DNA from: Prosthecomicrobium pneumaticum
GTDB lineage: Bacteria > Pseudomonadota > Alphaproteobacteria > Rhizobiales > Kaistiaceae
Length of the DNA stretch: 64,000 nucleotides
NCBI RefSeq assembly: GCF_014199915.1
Contig: NZ_JACHOO010000004.1
Span: 42,024 to 106,023, forward strand
Reading direction: 5' to 3'
In this document: piece by piece, positions 8,448-16,256 of the stretch
Layout of the letters: every line of letters starts with the position of its first letter
Position numbering within the stretch: position 1 is the first letter of the stretch
Position numbers and translations under genes: made by a program
The notes under the pieces: model-generated
The model's input: only the letters and a program-made list of their open reading frames with translations
What the model was told of the DNA's origin: nothing
The model's database searches: none

Positions 8448-9554
8448 TCAGTGCCGCTCGGCGATCACGGCGATGGTGCCGCCGCCGTCCGGCCCCTGAT
8501 GTTCGGCGCCGCCGGAGACGAACAGTGCCGTGTCGTTGAGCACGCTCGCGACGATCGCGCCGACCGCGCCGCGGATATGGCGCTGCTGGTCGATGTCGCC
8601 GTCATTGAGCATGGTGTGCGGCCGGCCCCGCACGAGGCCGTCGCGCGCCGCCTCGCATTTGACGAAGGCCGCCCGGATGCGCGCCGCCTCGTCCGCCGCG
8701 ATCTGCACGCCGGGCGTGAAGCCGAGCGATCCGGCGAGCGCATGCACCGCGCCGATGTCGAGTGCATCCGCCATGGTGCGGTGGCCGATGGTGAGCGGGC
8801 CGGACCAGGCGGTGCTGAGGCCGACGACGATCACCTCGTTCGTCCGCACCTCGACCCCGGCCGAGATACTGGCGACCGCCGAGAAGAGCGAGAAATCCTT
8901 GAACACCGCGCTTTCCACGGCGCGCTCCGCCGGCACTTCGCCGAGGGCTCCGGCGACGCCGAGTGCCGAGGCGGCGCGGCCGAAGCCCATCAGCTTGCCG
9001 GGATTGTCGGTCGCGGCCGGGCGGCCGGCCGCGGCGCTCGCGACGATGTCGGCGAGCGTGAAGGCGGGGCCCTTCACCTGGACGAAATGCACGTCCGCCG
9101 GCGTGGCGATCTTCGCCTGCGCCATGGCCGCGTCGACCGCGGCGGCGGTCGCGTCGATCTGCGCCTGCCGGCCGATATCGGAAGGCGAAAGCTCCGGCGT
9201 GAAGGCGACGCCGACGGCGAGCGCCGGCACGCCGGGTTGAGCGGGCGCGGCATCGGCAACCACCGTGAAGACGCTGTAATGCGGCGACAGGACGCCCTCG
9301 ACCCCGCCCGAGAAGACGAACGGCACGCGGGCGCGCACCGCGTCCGGCGTCTCGCCGGTGGCGCCGCCGATCAGGAGAGCGAGCGAAAGGGTGAGATAGC
9401 CCCGCGTGTAGTCGTTGACGAGGCCGTTGCCCGGCGTCTTGCCGATCACCGCGACGATCGTCGCCGGGTCGATCCGACCGGCCGCGATCGCCGCGGCGAG
9501 GCCGGAGACATCGCCGGGATCGGTGAGGCTGAAGCGGTGCACGTCGGCGCGCAT
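8448..9554 (-). CDS. Ring-opening amidohydrolase (cyanuric acid amidohydrolase/barbiturase family)
   Basis: 368 residues, the usual size for this small, fold-unique family made of three repeated domains. Each repeat supplies a Lys-Ser pair, and all three are visible: Lys39 (IGKTPGNG) with Ser82 (FSGGVEG), Lys161 (VQVKGPAFT) with a serine around 229-231 (VASISAG), and Lys299 (VKCEAARDG) with Ser347 (VSGGAEHQGP). Members hydrolyse cyanuric acid to carboxybiuret (AtzD) or barbiturate to ureidomalonate; I cannot separate the two by eye. It is the first gene of the seven-gene operon, 125 bases from a divergent SDR gene, with a palindromic candidate operator between them. An allophanate hydrolase 3.6 kb away fits an AtzD-type or urea-releasing route. 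Confidence 0.88.
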   Translation of the reverse strand: MRADVHRFSLTDPGDVSGLAAAIAAGRIDPATIVAVIGKTPGNGLVNDYTRGYLTLSLALLIGGATGETPDAVRARVPFVFSGGVEGVLSPHYSVFTVVADAAPAQPGVPALAVGVAFTPELSPSDIGRQAQIDATAAAVDAAMAQAKIATPADVHFVQVKGPAFTLADIVASAAAGRPAATDNPGKLMGFGRAASALGVAGALGEVPAERAVESAVFKDFSLFSAVASISAGVEVRTNEVIVVGLSTAWSGPLTIGHRTMADALDIGAVHALAGSLGFTPGVQIAADEAARIRAAFVKCEAARDGLVRGRPHTMLNDGDIDQQRHIRGAVGAIVASVLNDTALFVSGGAEHQGPDGGGTIAVIAERH

Positions 9555-9626
9555 GAGGTCCTCTCATCGGGCGGAACGGCGGCGACGCATGGAGCGAAGC
9601 CGGCGCTTGCCATCCAAGCCCATCAG

Positions 9627-9644
9627 AGGTCAGATGTCTATCCT
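9627..9644. promoter_or_regulatory. Candidate operator palindrome in the divergent promoter
   Basis: An 18-bp interrupted palindrome of the form AGG-N2-AGA-N2-TCT-N2-CCT lies 72 bases upstream of the ring-opening amidohydrolase start and 35 bases upstream of the SDR start. Its AT content is higher than its surroundings. The symmetry fits a dimeric GntR- or LacI-type regulator, but no regulator gene lies next to it in the window. Confidence 0.45.
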
Positions 9645-9679
9645 ATTCTCGCTTCGCATCTGCCCGCCGAGGAGGCTCC

Positions 9680-10483
9680 ATGACGACCGCTCCCACATCC
9701 GCTCCGTCCTCTCCGCCGGCGCCCCCCTTCGCCGCTCCGTCCTTCGATTTCGCCGGGCGGATCGCCCTCGTCACCGGCGCCGGCAGCGGCATCGGCAAGG
9801 CGACGGCGCTCGGCCTCGCGAGGGGCGGCGCGACGGTCGTCTGCCTCGACGTCGTCGCGGCGGCCGAGACCGCGGCGGAGATCGAGCGCGCGGGCGGGCG
9901 GGCCGAGGCGGCCGCGCTCGACGTGCGGGACGCGGCCGGCTGGGAGGACGTCGCGAGCGGCGTGCTCGGCCGGCACGGCCGGATCGACATCCTCGTCGGC
10001 TCCGCCGGCATCGCGGTGCCCGGCGACCGGGCGGCGGAGGTGCCGGAGGCGGTATGGGACCGCATCCTCGACATCAACGCGAAGGGTGTCTGGCTCGGCA
10101 TGCGCGCCGTGCTGCCGGCGATGGTCGCCGCGAGGCGCGGCAAGATCGTCAATGTCGCCTCGACCGCCGCGCATATCGGCCTGCGCGACGCCGCCGCCTA
10201 CTGCGCCTCGAAGGGCGCGGTGCTCGCGCTCACCCGGCAGGCGGGCGTGCAATATGCCGCCGACAACATCCAGATCAATTCGGTGTCGCCCGGCACGACG
10301 ATGACCGGGATCCAGCGCGACGTCACCGACGAGCAGCGCGCCGCCTTCCTGAAGCTGACGCCGATCGGCCGCTTCGCCGAGGCGGACGAGGTGGCGGCGG
10401 TGATCCTCTTCCTCTGCTCGGCCGGATCGTCCTTCATGGCCGGCGCCGATGTCGGTATAGACGGCGGCATGGTGGCGTTCTGA
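9680..10483 (+). CDS. SDR family oxidoreductase
   Basis: 267-residue classical short-chain dehydrogenase. It has a low-complexity Ser/Pro/Ala-rich N-terminal tail of about 25 residues, then the cofactor motif TGAGSGIGK, the NAD-preferring acidic residue in CLDVV, a core motif ILVGSAGIA where NNAG is usual, the serine segment NVASTAAH and YCASKGA with the YxxxK catalytic pair. The ATG has a strong ribosome binding site (GAGGAGG at 9669-9675). It is divergent from the seven-gene heterocycle operon and shares its promoter region, so coregulation is likely. The replacement of NNAG by VGSAG is a modest departure from the family consensus. Substrate unknown. Confidence 0.85.
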   Translation: MTTAPTSAPSSPPAPPFAAPSFDFAGRIALVTGAGSGIGKATALGLARGGATVVCLDVVAAAETAAEIERAGGRAEAAALDVRDAAGWEDVASGVLGRHGRIDILVGSAGIAVPGDRAAEVPEAVWDRILDINAKGVWLGMRAVLPAMVAARRGKIVNVASTAAHIGLRDAAAYCASKGAVLALTRQAGVQYAADNIQINSVSPGTTMTGIQRDVTDEQRAAFLKLTPIGRFAEADEVAAVILFLCSAGSSFMAGADVGIDGGMVAF

Positions 10484-10518
10484 CGCCTCCGGGCCGTCAC
10501 GCCTCAGCCCTCGAGGCC

Positions 10519-11766
10519 TCACGCTCCGGCGCCGGCACGCATGGCGAGCAGCGCCTCGGCGGCGGCGAGGCCGGTGCGCAGCGCGCCGTGCGCGGTCGAG
10601 AAATCGTGCCGCGAACAGGCCTCGCCGGCAAAGAACAGCCGGCCGTCGACCGGCGCCGCGAGCCGGGCGCGGTCGTCCGCGCGGCCGGGCAGGGCATAGG
10701 AATAGGCGCCGCGGGCGAACGGATCGCGCCGCCAGCCGTGATGGGCGAGCGGCGCGATATGGCGCGCGAAATCGGCGCCGAACAGCCCGACGAGCTCGGC
10801 GCGGGCGAAGTCGACGAAGCCGGCCTCGCCCTCGTCCTCCAGCGCATCGGCGAGATCGCCGCCGAAATAGACCTCGATCTGCGGCCGGCCGAAGGGCCGC
10901 ATATGATAGGAGGCGGTCTCCGTGCGGTCCGGCCGGCCGATCAGCCGGCTGTCCGGCGCGAAGGCCTGCGGCGCCTCGAGCGTCAGGAACAGCTTGTCGG
11001 CGAGGCCGAGCGGCAGGCCGCGGGCCGCCTCGACCTTGTCGGGCAGGGCGGGGCGGAAGCGGACCGCCTCTTCGGCGATCAGGCTCGCGGGCAGGGTGAC
11101 GATCACCCGGTCGGCGAGGATCGGGCCGTCCGCCGTCTCGATCGTGAGCCGCCGGCCGGAATGGTCGATCGTCTCGACGGCCCGCCCCAGCGCGACCCGC
11201 AGAGAGGCGGCGTGCGCCGCGATCACCGCGCCATAGCCCGCCGGAATGCGCCAGTCGACCCCCTCGTCCACGTAGCGGTCGAGATCGCGGGCCGAGACGC
11301 GGGCGAGCGGCGCGCCGCTGTAATAGCCGCTCACCGCGTCGAGGAGCGCGTTCCACCGGCCGCCCCGTTCGAGGAAGGCGGCCGCCGGCCGGTCCGGCCC
11401 GGTCTCGCCGATCGTCGCGATGCCGGCATCGAAGGCCTCGAAGGCTTCGCCGAAGGCCTCCTGGTCGGCGAGGTTGAAGCCGGGCTGCGGCATCGGCCGG
11501 CTCCAGGGCGGCGGCGTCCGGTCGATCACGGCCCCCTGCGCTTCCGCGATCGCCACGAAGGGGTTGTGGTCCGCCGAGTGCAGCCAGCCGCAGCCGAGAT
11601 CGATCGCGTGGCCTCGCCCGTCCGCGATGGTGTAGCCGCGGCCGCCGAGCCGGTCGCGCGCCTCGACCAGCAGCGTGTCGACGCCCGCTTCGTGCAGCCG
11701 GCGGGCCGCCGCGATGCCGGCCGCACCGCCGCCGATCACCACCACCTCGACGTCGCTTCCGCTCAT
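10519..11766 (-). CDS. Flavin-containing monoamine oxidase family protein
   Basis: 415-residue FAD amine oxidase fold. The Rossmann motif VVIGGGAAGIAAARRL is at the N terminus, followed by EARDRLGGRGYTI and DLGCGWLHSADHNP, which form the FAD-binding and aromatic cage entry region. The C-terminal FAD motif is seen as RLFFAGEACSRHDFSTAHGA. It has no signal peptide. It is transcribed directly after the DUF763 gene, with their ends separated by a single codon boundary (stop codon immediately followed by the next gene), so the two form an operon. The C-terminal end converges on the SDR gene. Oxidation of a primary or secondary amine is predicted, with no evidence for the specific substrate. Confidence 0.85.
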   Translation of the reverse strand: MSGSDVEVVVIGGGAAGIAAARRLHEAGVDTLLVEARDRLGGRGYTIADGRGHAIDLGCGWLHSADHNPFVAIAEAQGAVIDRTPPPWSRPMPQPGFNLADQEAFGEAFEAFDAGIATIGETGPDRPAAAFLERGGRWNALLDAVSGYYSGAPLARVSARDLDRYVDEGVDWRIPAGYGAVIAAHAASLRVALGRAVETIDHSGRRLTIETADGPILADRVIVTLPASLIAEEAVRFRPALPDKVEAARGLPLGLADKLFLTLEAPQAFAPDSRLIGRPDRTETASYHMRPFGRPQIEVYFGGDLADALEDEGEAGFVDFARAELVGLFGADFARHIAPLAHHGWRRDPFARGAYSYALPGRADDRARLAAPVDGRLFFAGEACSRHDFSTAHGALRTGLAAAEALLAMRAGAGA

Positions 11767-13035
11767 TCAGCGCTCCTTCGCCTCCGTCGCGGGCGGCTTC
11801 TCCCAGCCGAACACGCTGCGGCCGCCATAGGCGTGCGAGCGGGCGCGTTCCTCGGCGATCACCGTCTCGACGGAAGGGCCGGCCCGCCGCTCGAGGGTGC
11901 GCGCCTGATCGTCGAGCCGTTTCAGGGCGGCGAGCCGCTCGTCGGCGCCGAGCCGGGCCTTGCCGACCGCGTCCTTGAGCACGCCGATCGTCTGGTCGTA
12001 GACCGCGATCGGGACCGGGAAGGGGTGCCGGTCCTTGCCGCCATGGGCGAATGAGAAGCGGGCCGGATCGGTGAAGCGGCAGGGCGCGCCGTGCACCACC
12101 TCGGCGACGAGGGCGAGCGCGCGCACCGTGCGGGCGCCGACGCCGGGGACGGCGAGGAGATCGGCGAAATCGGCCGGGCCGCGGTCGGCCGCCGCGGCGA
12201 GGCTGGCGGCGAGCCGCGGCGCCAGAACGTCCTCCGCCCGCACGTCGTGGTGCGCCGGCATGACGAGATGCGGCAGGACGAGCTGCGGCGAGGGCTCCCG
12301 CGCGGGCGCGGCCTTCGGAGCGAGCCGAGGTTCGAGCCGGCCGTATTCGCGGGCGATCCCCTCGGGCGACAGCGTCGCGAGCAGTTCGATCTGGCCGCGG
12401 CGCGAACGTTCGGCCCGCCGGTCCGTCAGATTGACGATCTCGCCCTGGCCCGGGCCGTCGATCGCGCTGTGCGGGGCGTCGACGAAGCTCGTCAGCCCCT
12501 CGGACAGCCAGTGATAGCGGCGCGCCTGGCGCCGCTCGTCGTTCATGCCCTGCTGGATCACCGCCCATTGGCCGTCATCGGCGACGATGAAGCCGTGCAG
12601 ATAGAGATCGAAGCCGTCCTGCACCGCGGCGCTGTCGACCTTGGCGACCAGCCGGCTGGCGGCGGCGAGCGCGGCGCCGTCGAAGCCGACGCGCTCGCCG
12701 ATCGCCGTCAGCTCGTCCGGCGTCTTGCGCGAATGGCGGCCGCGGCCGCCGCAGACATGCACGCCGAGTTCGCCCGACAGCGGCGTGAGGCCGCGCTTCA
12801 GCGCGCCGATCACGCTCGTCGTGATGCCGGAGGAATGCCAGTCCATCCCCATCACCGCGCCGAAGGACTGGAACCAGAAGGGATGCGCGAGCCGCCGCAG
12901 CAATTCGTCGCGGCCGTAATGATGCACGATGGCCTCGGCGATCACCGCGCCGAGCCGTGTCATGCGGTCCGCCAGCCAGGGCGGTACCCGGCCGCCGTGC
13001 AGCGGCAGATCGGCGCTTCCGGCCCGTCTCGCCAT
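11767..13035 (-). CDS. DUF763 domain-containing protein
   Basis: 422-residue member of DUF763, a family of unknown function found in archaea and scattered bacteria. Family features are the N-terminal ADLPLHGGRVPPWLADRMTRL and the segment around HVCGGRGRHSRKTPDE. A helix-hairpin-helix-like stretch occurs late (LLAVPGVGARTVRALALVAEV), suggesting nucleic-acid contact. The same segment is followed by VVHGAPCRFTDPARFSFAHGGKDRHPFPVP, another conserved family block. It is the first gene of a two-gene operon with the amine oxidase and is divergent from the allophanate hydrolase gene. Its link to the catabolic genes may be only positional. No molecular function can be assigned. Confidence 0.88.
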   Translation of the reverse strand: MARRAGSADLPLHGGRVPPWLADRMTRLGAVIAEAIVHHYGRDELLRRLAHPFWFQSFGAVMGMDWHSSGITTSVIGALKRGLTPLSGELGVHVCGGRGRHSRKTPDELTAIGERVGFDGAALAAASRLVAKVDSAAVQDGFDLYLHGFIVADDGQWAVIQQGMNDERRQARRYHWLSEGLTSFVDAPHSAIDGPGQGEIVNLTDRRAERSRRGQIELLATLSPEGIAREYGRLEPRLAPKAAPAREPSPQLVLPHLVMPAHHDVRAEDVLAPRLAASLAAAADRGPADFADLLAVPGVGARTVRALALVAEVVHGAPCRFTDPARFSFAHGGKDRHPFPVPIAVYDQTIGVLKDAVGKARLGADERLAALKRLDDQARTLERRAGPSVETVIAEERARSHAYGGRSVFGWEKPPATEAKER

Positions 13036-13155
13036 GGGAAAGCTCGTGCGGCCTCTTGGTCGTTTCGCAATGCAATGTAAGGATGATCGGCGCGGATCGC
13101 GAGCGCCCCGAGAGACGTGCGCGGCCGATCGAGGACGACGAGTGGAGAGCCCGAC

Positions 13156-14970
13156 ATGACGCTACCCCGCATTCTCGCATTCGATGCGCTGCGGGCGCTC
13201 TATGCCGACGGGCTGACCCCTGCCGCCCTTGTCGAGGCGCTGATCGAGCGGCTCGCGGCGATGACCGATCCGGCCGTCTTCATCAGCCGCGTGCCCGATG
13301 CGGCGCTGCGGGCCGCGGCGGCCGATCTCGTCGCCCGTGCCCCCGAGCCGAACAGCCTGCCGCTCTGGGGCCTGCCCTTCGCGGTCAAGGACAATATCGA
13401 CGCCGCCGGTCTGCCGACCACGGCCGCCTGCCCCGCCTTCGCCTACCAGCCATCGGCCGACGCGACGGTCGTCGCACGGCTCGAGGCGGCCGGCGCGCTC
13501 CTCGTCGGCAAGACCAATCTCGACCAGTTCGCCACCGGCCTCAACGGCACGCGCTCGCCCTATGGGGCGCCGCGCTCGGTGTTCGACGAGGACTATGTCT
13601 CCGGCGGTTCCTCGTCGGGCTCCGCCGTCGCCGTGGCGGCCGGCGTCGCCGCCTTCGCGCTCGGCACCGATACGGCCGGCTCCGGCCGCGTGCCCGCCGC
13701 CTTCAACAACATCGTCGGTATCAAGCCTTCGCCCGGCCGCGTCTCGACCACGGGTCTCGTGCCGGCCTGCCGCTCGATCGACGTGGTCAGCGTTTTCGCC
13801 GCCCATGTCGCCGACGGTCTCGAGGCGCGGCGGGTGATGGAGGGCTTCGACGCGGCCGACATCTATGCCCGCCGGTTCGGGACGACGGCGCTGCCGGCCC
13901 GGCTGCGGCTCGGCGTGCCGGCTGCTGCCGAGCGTGAATTCTTCGGCAACGACGCCTATCGCTCGCTCTACGAGACGGCGATCGGGCGGGCGGCCGAGCT
14001 CGGCGCGGAGATCGTCGAGTTCGACTACCGGCCCTTCCGCGAGGCCGCGGCGCTGCTCTATGAGGGGCCTTTCGTCGCCGAGCGGCTCGCCGCGGTCGAA
14101 GCCTTCATGGCCGGGCACGAGGCGGAGATGGATCCGACCGTGCGCACCATCATCGCCGGCGCGCGCGGCATGAGCGCGGCGGATGCCTTCCGCGGCCTCT
14201 ATGCGCTCGAGGGCCACCGCCGCCGCGCCGAGGCGGAATGGGCGAAGGTGGACGCGCTCCTCCTGCCGACCTCGCCCGACATCCAGACCGTCACCGCCAT
14301 GATGGCGGACCCGATCGCCCTCAATGCCCGCTTCGGCCGGTTCACCAACTTCGCCAATTTCTTCGGCTGCGCCGCGATCGCCGTGCCGGCCGGGCTGACC
14401 GCGGACGGCCTGCCCTTCGGCGTGCAGCTCGTCGGCCCGCGCGACAGCGACGAGGCGCTCGCCCCCTTCGCCGCGGCGCTGCACCGGGCCGCCGGCTGCG
14501 GCAGCGGGCTCGACCTCGCCCTGACGCCTCCGCCGGTCGCCGCGCCTTCGGAGGACCGTCTGCCGATCGCGGTGGTCGGCGCGCATCTCTCCGGCATGCC
14601 GCTCAACCGCGAACTCGCCGCGCTCGGCGGCCGGCTGGTGCGCACCGGGACGACGGCGCCCGACTATCGGCTCTATGCCCTTGCCGGCACGGTGCCGCCG
14701 AAGCCGGGACTGGCGCGCGCGCCGGGCTTCGCCGGACCGGGCATCGCGCTCGAGATCTGGTCGCTGACGCCGGAGGGCTTCGCCCGTTTCGTGGCGGGTA
14801 TCCCGAAGCCGCTCGGCATCGGCAAATTGACGCTCGACGACGGCTCGGAGGTGTCGGGCTTCATCTGCGAGCCGGCGGGCCTCGAAGGCGCGCGCGAGAT
14901 CACCGAGTTCGGCGGCTGGCGCGCCTATGTCGAGAGCCGGACCCGCGCCGCCGCGACGGCGACCGCCTGA
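13156..14970 (+). CDS. atzF: Allophanate hydrolase (AtzF type)
   Basis: 604 residues, matching the AtzF family. The amidase-signature domain covers about residues 20-450, with Lys78 (FAVKDN), Ser152 (SGGSSSGS) and Ser176 (TDTAGSGRVP); the spacings 74 and 24 are those of the Lys-cisSer-Ser triad in characterised AtzF. The C-terminal 130 residues form the allophanate-specific second domain (PIAVVGAHLSGMPLN onward, ending with the GGWRAYVE segment). It releases ammonia and CO2 from allophanate, the common end point of cyanurate, biuret and urea-carboxylase routes. The ATG at 13156 is chosen because conserved sequence begins there. No urea carboxylase is nearby, so supply from ring-opening chemistry is favoured. 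Confidence 0.93.
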   Translation: MTLPRILAFDALRALYADGLTPAALVEALIERLAAMTDPAVFISRVPDAALRAAAADLVARAPEPNSLPLWGLPFAVKDNIDAAGLPTTAACPAFAYQPSADATVVARLEAAGALLVGKTNLDQFATGLNGTRSPYGAPRSVFDEDYVSGGSSSGSAVAVAAGVAAFALGTDTAGSGRVPAAFNNIVGIKPSPGRVSTTGLVPACRSIDVVSVFAAHVADGLEARRVMEGFDAADIYARRFGTTALPARLRLGVPAAAEREFFGNDAYRSLYETAIGRAAELGAEIVEFDYRPFREAAALLYEGPFVAERLAAVEAFMAGHEAEMDPTVRTIIAGARGMSAADAFRGLYALEGHRRRAEAEWAKVDALLLPTSPDIQTVTAMMADPIALNARFGRFTNFANFFGCAAIAVPAGLTADGLPFGVQLVGPRDSDEALAPFAAALHRAAGCGSGLDLALTPPPVAAPSEDRLPIAVVGAHLSGMPLNRELAALGGRLVRTGTTAPDYRLYALAGTVPPKPGLARAPGFAGPGIALEIWSLTPEGFARFVAGIPKPLGIGKLTLDDGSEVSGFICEPAGLEGAREITEFGGWRAYVESRTRAAATATA

Positions 14971-14973
14971 GGC

Positions 14974-15279
14974 CTATTCCTCCGGCTCGGTGGTGAAGAG
15001 GAGCGGATAGCCCTCGGCCCGGCCGGCATCGGTGGCGCGGGTCGCCTTGGTCTCGGCGATGTCCTTCGCATAGACCGCGACCACGCACACGCCGCGGCGA
15101 TGCGCCGTGATCATCACCTTGTAGGCCGTGTCCTCGCTCATCCGGAACTCGGCCTTCAAGACCTTGGTGACGAACTCGCGCGGCGTGAAATCGTCGTTGA
15201 CGAGAATGACCTTGTGGAGCCGCGGCCGCTCCGTCTTCTGACGGGTGCGGGTGCGGGGACTGTTGGCGATGTGGCTCAT
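14974..15279 (-). CDS. clpS: ATP-dependent Clp protease adaptor ClpS
   Basis: 101 residues. The conserved core HKVILVNDDFTPREFVTKVL is followed by the M-x-H region (VMITAHRRGVCVVAVY) that binds N-degron residues, and the C-terminal part matches the alphaproteobacterial ClpS1 form. ClpS delivers N-end-rule substrates to ClpA-ClpP. The start at 15279 is preceded by a GGAGGA ribosome binding site 8 bases upstream; a longer open frame exists but has no such site. clpA, often downstream of clpS in this group, is not present here: the next gene is the convergent allophanate hydrolase, only 3 bases away. Confidence 0.93.
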   Translation of the reverse strand: MSHIANSPRTRTRQKTERPRLHKVILVNDDFTPREFVTKVLKAEFRMSEDTAYKVMITAHRRGVCVVAVYAKDIAETKATRATDAGRAEGYPLLFTTEPEE

Positions 15280-15505
15280 CGCAGCGTCCTCCGACAGGGG
15301 CGGCGTCTCCCGACGGGGTCGGCCTTGCTCGGGCTGGGGTGCACGAAGTCTCGCATTTCGGCCGCCTGCCGTCCACCTCGCGCGCTGTCGGTCGGACGGT
15401 GCGCCCAATCTTGAACCGGCCGTGCCATCCGACCATATCTTGTGCGTCCGCTCCGTGTGCCTCCCGAGGGCATGGGGCGGCGAGGTCGCTTCTCGGAGGA
15501 CTCGT

Positions 15506-15934
15506 GTGACGCGCGTATCCGGTTTTTCCAGCCCCCTCCTGCTCGGCTTCGACGAGATCGAGCGGGCGCTCGACCGTGTGACGAAGACGGCGGGCGACGG
15601 CTATCCGCCCTACAATATCGAGCGGCTCGCCAAGACCGAGACGCGCGGCGAGATGCTGCGCATCACGCTCGCGGTCGCGGGCTTCTCGCGGGATCAGCTC
15701 GAGGTGACCGTCGAGGAGAACCAGCTGCTGATCCGTGGCCGTCAGAGCGAGGATCCGACGCGGGTCTATCTGCATCGCGGCATCGCCGCGCGGCAGTTCC
15801 AGCGCACCTTCGTTCTCGCCGAGGGCATCGAGGTTCTCGGTGCCGAACTCAGGGACGGCCTGCTCGCCGTCGACCTCGCGCGGCCGGTTCCGGAGCGCGT
15901 CGTCAAGAAGATCGCCATCGACGTCCGCGACTGA
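15506..15934 (+). CDS. hsp20: Small heat shock protein, Hsp20/IbpA family
   Basis: 142-residue alpha-crystallin domain chaperone. It carries the class signature YPPYNIERLAKTETRGEMLR and the beta-strand region LAVAGFSRDQLEVTVEENQLL, followed by the Hsp20 motif GAELRDGLLAVDL near the C terminus. These proteins hold unfolding proteins in a refoldable state. The start is a GTG at 15506 with a GGAGGA site 6 bases before it, giving MTRVSGFSSPLLLGFDEIER, the expected N terminus; longer frames lack a ribosome binding site. It is followed after 38 bases by a DUF1150 gene, a pairing common in alphaproteobacteria. Confidence 0.93.
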   Translation: MTRVSGFSSPLLLGFDEIERALDRVTKTAGDGYPPYNIERLAKTETRGEMLRITLAVAGFSRDQLEVTVEENQLLIRGRQSEDPTRVYLHRGIAARQFQRTFVLAEGIEVLGAELRDGLLAVDLARPVPERVVKKIAIDVRD

Positions 15935-15972
15935 GGATGCCGATCGTCTCGCTCAGATGAGGAGAGTGTAAC

Positions 15973-16221
15973 ATGACCGAGTACCAGACCCTCGACACGC
16001 AGGGCTTCGCCGAACTGGGCGGTGGCAAGATCGCCTTCGTCAAGGAATTCCGCTCCGAGGAGCTGCCGCGCTACTTCCCGCAGGCGCCTGCGCTCGCGCC
16101 CGGCCTCAGACTGTTCGCCCTGCTCGACGCCGCCGGCACGCCGCTGATGGTCGCCGACAATCGCGACGCGATCGAGATGAACGCCCGCGAGCACGACCTC
16201 GAGACGGTGAGCGTGCACTGA
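15973..16221 (+). CDS. DUF1150 family protein
   Basis: 82-residue acidic protein of DUF1150, a family of unknown function almost confined to alphaproteobacteria and commonly located just after hsp20, as here. Conserved elements are the central YFPQAPALAPGLRLFALLDAAG and the terminal DNRDAIEMNAREHDLETVSVH. The latter resembles the end of a dimerising beta sheet. The ATG is preceded by GAGGAG. Co-transcription with hsp20 suggests a stress-related role. A terminator-like hairpin follows the stop. Confidence 0.9.
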   Translation: MTEYQTLDTQGFAELGGGKIAFVKEFRSEELPRYFPQAPALAPGLRLFALLDAAGTPLMVADNRDAIEMNAREHDLETVSVH

Positions 16222-16228
16222 CGCGGCG

Positions 16229-16251
16229 GGGTCCGGATCTCCTCCGGACCC
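16229..16251. terminator. Bidirectional terminator-like hairpin
   Basis: A perfect 9-bp stem (GGGTCCGGA at 16229-16237 with TCCGGACCC at 16243-16251) and a 5-base loop lie between the convergent DUF1150 and RibD-like genes. There is no T-run. Confidence 0.55.
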
Positions 16252-16256
16252 TCCGC

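Noticed and set aside
9638-12568. 976-codon minus-strand open frame across the SDR, amine oxidase and DUF763 genes
   Set aside because: It is an Arg/Ala/Gly-rich shadow in the wrong frame of two minus-strand genes and antisense to the SDR.
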